The position numbers and the translations under genes were made by a program. Shown here piece after piece: positions 60,840-64,000 of a DNA stretch of 64,000 nt. Positions within the stretch are counted from its first letter, which is position 1, and each line of letters starts with the position of its first letter. The notes below the pieces were generated by a model. The model made no database searches. It saw only the letters and a list, made by a program, of their open reading frames with translations, and was not told where the DNA came from. Origin of the DNA: Oxytricha trifallax (taxonomy: Eukaryota > Ciliophora > Spirotrichea > Sporadotrichida > Oxytrichidae); the NCBI GenBank assembly GCA_000711775.1, contig ARYC01017931.1, forward strand, positions 34,616-98,615. The letters are read 5' to 3'.

Positions 60840-61565
60840 ATGTCTGAGTCGGATTCATTTCCGAAGATCAAAATATGGAGAATCGCGTGGTACTCCTAGT
60901 CGCTCCTCAGTCGAGCTTTCGCCTCTTACTTCGTTTGCAATACTGCTTTCGAAAAAATGCCAGATTCGCCAAGTTGACGATAGTGAACTCAAGGACGGCG
61001 TTCATTGCTCTACTTGCTATGGTCCACTACTTGACTATTTCAACAAAGCCAGCGTTGAGGTTTCATTGAAAATTGATGCTGCAGTCACACACTTTGAGCT
61101 TTGCACAACAAATACAGCGTTTGATTACACATTGAGCAGAGAAGGAAAATTCTTCATCTATCAAGAATTGACTCAACAGGCAAATATAGAATATTGAAGC
61201 AATCAGGTGACTCTGATGGCGTCTTCCCCACTTTATGCTCTCAAATCTGGATCAGAATGCTTAATCTTAAGCCCATTGTTGCATGGAAATCATGGCTAGT
61301 TGGCGACAAAACATCAGGATAAGTGACTGAATACGAGCCCGACAATTTCACCTTTTGCCACAACTCATGGTGCTGGTCATATGGCCCCCTAATGGAAGAG
61401 AAAGGAGACCTACCATTTTATCTTCACATTCCATGTAGTTGGACACCTTTGAAGTATTATCGCAAACAATCAGATACTATAATCATCAATCTATTTCAAT
61501 TTTAATCAATTAATGACTTCTCCCTATTCTTCAAATTCTTTTATAATAAAATTTATAAAAATTGA
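60840..61565 (+). CDS. Cys/Trp-rich protein, two frame changes
   Basis: ATG 60840 gives MSESDSFPKIKIWRIAWYSQ (its TAG read as Gln) and AFASYFVCNTAFEKMPDSPS. The frame then moves by one near 60965 to DDSELKDGVHCSTCYGPLLD, KASVEVSLKIDAAVTHFELC. It moves back near 61150 to RIDSTGKYRILKQSGDSDG, NFTFCHNSWCWSYGPLMEE, LPFYLHIPCSWTPLKYYRK, ending at TGA 61563-61565. The two shifts cancel, so one ancestral protein of about 240 residues is implied, or two short excised sequences. C-x2-C (HCSTC) and several Cys/Trp motifs suggest a metal-binding or disulfide-rich fold. The coding composition is the strongest in the window. Family not recognised. Confidence 0.65.
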
Positions 61566-61569
61566 GGTA

Positions 61570-63135
61570 AGAACTTGAAAAACTTAATTAATAATTGTAA
61601 CTAAGTTAATGAGTATAATGGAAATAAATAACTCGGTAATAATTATTGTTAAAGATATTCTAATTTCAATATAATATAAAGAAAACTAAAAACATTAAGT
61701 TAATTGAAGAAATTTTAATTACCTTAAAATACTCTTAATAGTATTAACAAAAGATAACCATAGTAGTATTATTTATTATTGTGAAAAACTCCAATAACAT
61801 AAGTTATAAAAAGGTCGTAATTTATAATTAAAACAATTCATTAATTAATTAAAGCTAGTCCTTAAATATTTGACCAGTGAATTATCTTAAATATCTTTTT
61901 AAGTTTTTATAGAAAATCATTTGTCTTTAGGGAATTTTAAACTTGCTTAACATATAAATATATACATAATAGAAAAAACCTTTAGGACATCAATATTTTT
62001 TATATTTAAATGGTATTAATTATGATTAAATCAACTTAAAATGTTTTTCAAACCCCATAAAGTTAATGATTTTATTACAACGAATAATTTATTAATTGTT
62101 TAGAATATTATAATTCAGTTTATTTCTTTCGATTAAAAAACATAATTTCTTATAACTAATTTTATTACTCTTTTAATTGAACAAACCCTTTTATTTGCTA
62201 ATATCTAGTTTTTATACAACAAAATTTTTTTAAAAATTTATTTATCAGTAAATTCATAATAATTGGCAGTAACAATTCTTAGAAAATAAATCAATTAATT
62301 TATTTGAAATTCCACATTCATTCAAATATTTATGTTTTTCTCTTAATTGCAAACTTAAAATATACGATCACAAACCTATATAATATTTTTCTTAAAATTT
62401 CTGATTAATCCATTCCACAGAGTTATTAATTTTGTACTTACTATTTCTTTATTAAGTTTGAAAAATGGATTTTCATTTTGCATTTCTGTCATTTTAAAAC
62501 AAAAATCAAATTTATCTAAAATAAATTCATATAAAAGTATGGAACTTTAAAATAAGTAAAGCATATACTTACCGTGTTTAATGATTGATATTGTCTAAAA
62601 AAAATTGCATAGAGTTTAATTTTTATATATTCAAATTTATTTGTTTTAAACTATTTACTCTATATAGACATTTATTAGAGCGTCAGCGAACTTATCTTCC
62701 CAATATTGCTATTAATAAATTATATATAATTAACTTTTTATGGAATTTTTATTGTGATTAAGATTAATTTACTGCTTTTAAAATTATACTTTTTTGATTA
62801 TTGGTGAAGAGCTAATAAATAGTATCTTTTCAAAATATTGGTGTGGTTTTATTACTTATATAAAATTATCGAGACAAGACAGCTGTCATAATCGTAATTT
62901 CCCATGAAGCTACCTCAATTAAATATATATTTTCAGCAACTAGTCTTTCGTTCACTTATTTAATTGCCATCATCATCTCTTTTTTTATATTTTTTCTAGT
63001 GGTTTTTTTTAGTTTTTTATTCAAAAACAACAATCTTTCTTAGAAGTTCTTCCTCTTTCAACTTGTCTTATTCATCAGTTGAATTTGGTCTAAACATTAG
63101 TTATTATGGAATTTTTGACCTTCAGTATTTCAAAT
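61570..63135. other. AT-rich DNA, nothing recognised
   Basis: No supported features. Confidence 0.5.
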
Positions 63136-63140
63136 AAGTT

Positions 63141-63577
63141 TCATTAAACTCGAGATAAATGAGGAGCAACAATCCGAGTCCATATTTCTTAGAAATCAAC
63201 TTGAGCACTTTTCCGGATCGCAAGCTTCGTAACACTCTCTTCAATTTAGTTAAGTATGTAAATCTCTCGAGACTGCTGCTCTTTTCCTCTCTTGGTTGAG
63301 TACTTTCCTCTATTATGTAGAGAAGAGGGTTTTGCTCGATCCTTCGACTATCTTAAGAATTTTAATAGAGAACGATTGAGTGCATTCTTCAAATGTTGAT
63401 GCAAAGGAATCCTGAGATTTGTTTAATATGTACTCTGCATACATTGCTTTCTAAATAAAATGATTTCTAACTACTCTGGTACTTTTTGATCACCAGTATG
63501 AATTCTTCACACAATAATATTTAGAGTAATTCAAATATTTAAGTAATTCATCATTGATCGGGAGGGATTTAGAATTT
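63141..63577 (-). CDS. Coding island, charged protein of unknown role
   Basis: On the minus strand the frame reads SLPINDELLKYLNYSKYYC, a TGA after NSYW, then STRVVRNHFIQKAMYAEYIL, SFASTFEECTQSFSIKILK, VEGSSKTLFSTQQRKVLNQ. It shifts once near 63255 to IEESVTKLAIRKSAQVDFQE and WTRIVAPHLSRV before a TGA at 63141-63143. Nearly a quarter of the codons start with G, and glutamine TAA/TAG codons fit. One stop and one shift could be mutations or short eliminated sequences. The product looks helical and charged. No family recognised. Confidence 0.55.
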
Positions 63578-63613
63578 CTATGATTATTTTAATAAACATA
63601 TTTTTTATTTGAC

Positions 63614-63655
63614 AAGCTAAAGTGTAATAGATAGATTTTGAATTAGCTTGTCATA
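63614..63655. repeat. Short inverted repeat (GACAAGCTAA hairpin)
   Basis: A ten-base arm GACAAGCTAA and its exact complement TTAGCTTGTC are about 22 bp apart, just upstream of the 63-kb minus coding island. Confidence 0.5.
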
Positions 63656-63659
63656 AATT

Positions 63660-64000
63660 AAAATTTCATTTAACTATGCTTAATTTCATTTATATACAAC
63701 TTACAGACTTTTAAAAATCTTAATTAATTATCCAATCTAATTAGTAAAAATAAATATAAAATAATTATTATTGGTTGTTTTAAAAACCTATAATATTTTA
63801 AACTTTAACAATCTAATTTGAAATAATTTTTATAAAAAGTGTCGTTTACTTAACAAAAATTTAGATTACTTCGCTATAACATGAGAAACAATCAAAATAA
63901 TTAATAAATTTATTTGACCATATAAGTTAGATTTTTGATTATTTACTTATTCTTTGATATAGTAAATAATTTATCTAATTCTTTCTATCTTTGCATTTAT
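63660..64000. other. AT-rich DNA, nothing recognised
   Basis: No supported features. Confidence 0.5.

Noticed and set aside
60763..61197. 144-residue standard-code ORF from ATG 60763
   Set aside because: Its first 65 residues look less natural than the overlapping frame from ATG 60840, and its stop lies out of frame with the clear C-terminal coding; only its middle part is taken as real.

Overview
The window reads as germline (micronuclear) DNA of a spirotrich ciliate of the Oxytricha/Sterkiella/Stylonychia group. Three things point there. (1) The DNA is extremely AT-rich, with small islands of coding-like, less AT-rich sequence. (2) The reading frames make sense only if TAA and TAG encode glutamine and TGA is the stop. 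(3) A complete 4.1-kb TBE-type transposon, a family known from the germline of stichotrich ciliates, lies at 10616-14764 with telomere-like C4A4 ends and a three-base AAT target duplication. Most standard-code ORFs are therefore shadows. With TGA as the only stop in DNA this AT-rich, open frames of 150 or more codons arise often by chance, so I give weight to composition, motifs, splice sites and homology between copies rather than to ORF length.

Layout. 1-2.6 kb: a C-terminal coding fragment; a long inverted repeat (617-1507) holding a coding core; the spliced 5' end of a minus-strand gene; and a decayed minus-strand gene. 2.6-5.5 kb: AT-rich. 5.5-6.7 kb: an old remnant of the TBE kinase/zinc-finger gene. 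8.1-9.0 kb: a short coding segment and a 272-bp MITE with AAAACCCC near its ends. 9.0-17.1 kb: a decayed LINE-like retroelement with reverse-transcriptase motifs, interrupted by the TBE element and by a second MITE copy. 17.1-35.6 kb: mostly AT-rich eliminated-type DNA with a fold-back element at 23.5 kb and small islands at 17.6, 18.8, 22.4, 27.4, 31.6 and 33.0 kb. 35.7-36.9 kb: a membrane-protein pseudogene next to a 413-bp MITE. 42.8-45.2 kb: an A-rich, strand-asymmetric decayed coding block. 46.8-48.3 kb: a coding region ending in a clear 92-residue ORF followed by stem-loops. 52.2 kb: a coding island. 55.6-57.2 kb: a GC-rich repeat and a broken protein-kinase gene with a 41-bp intron. 59.5-61.6 kb: the richest gene region, two coding regions separated by the second 413-bp MITE. 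63.1-63.6 kb: a minus-strand coding island.

The coding islands are best read as macronuclear-destined segments, or their decayed relatives, embedded in internally eliminated DNA. I cannot prove the excision boundaries (pointers) without the matching macronuclear sequence. Transposons nested in transposons, two MITE families and several fold-backs describe a repeat-laden germline compartment. I found no rRNA, tRNA or CRISPR array.
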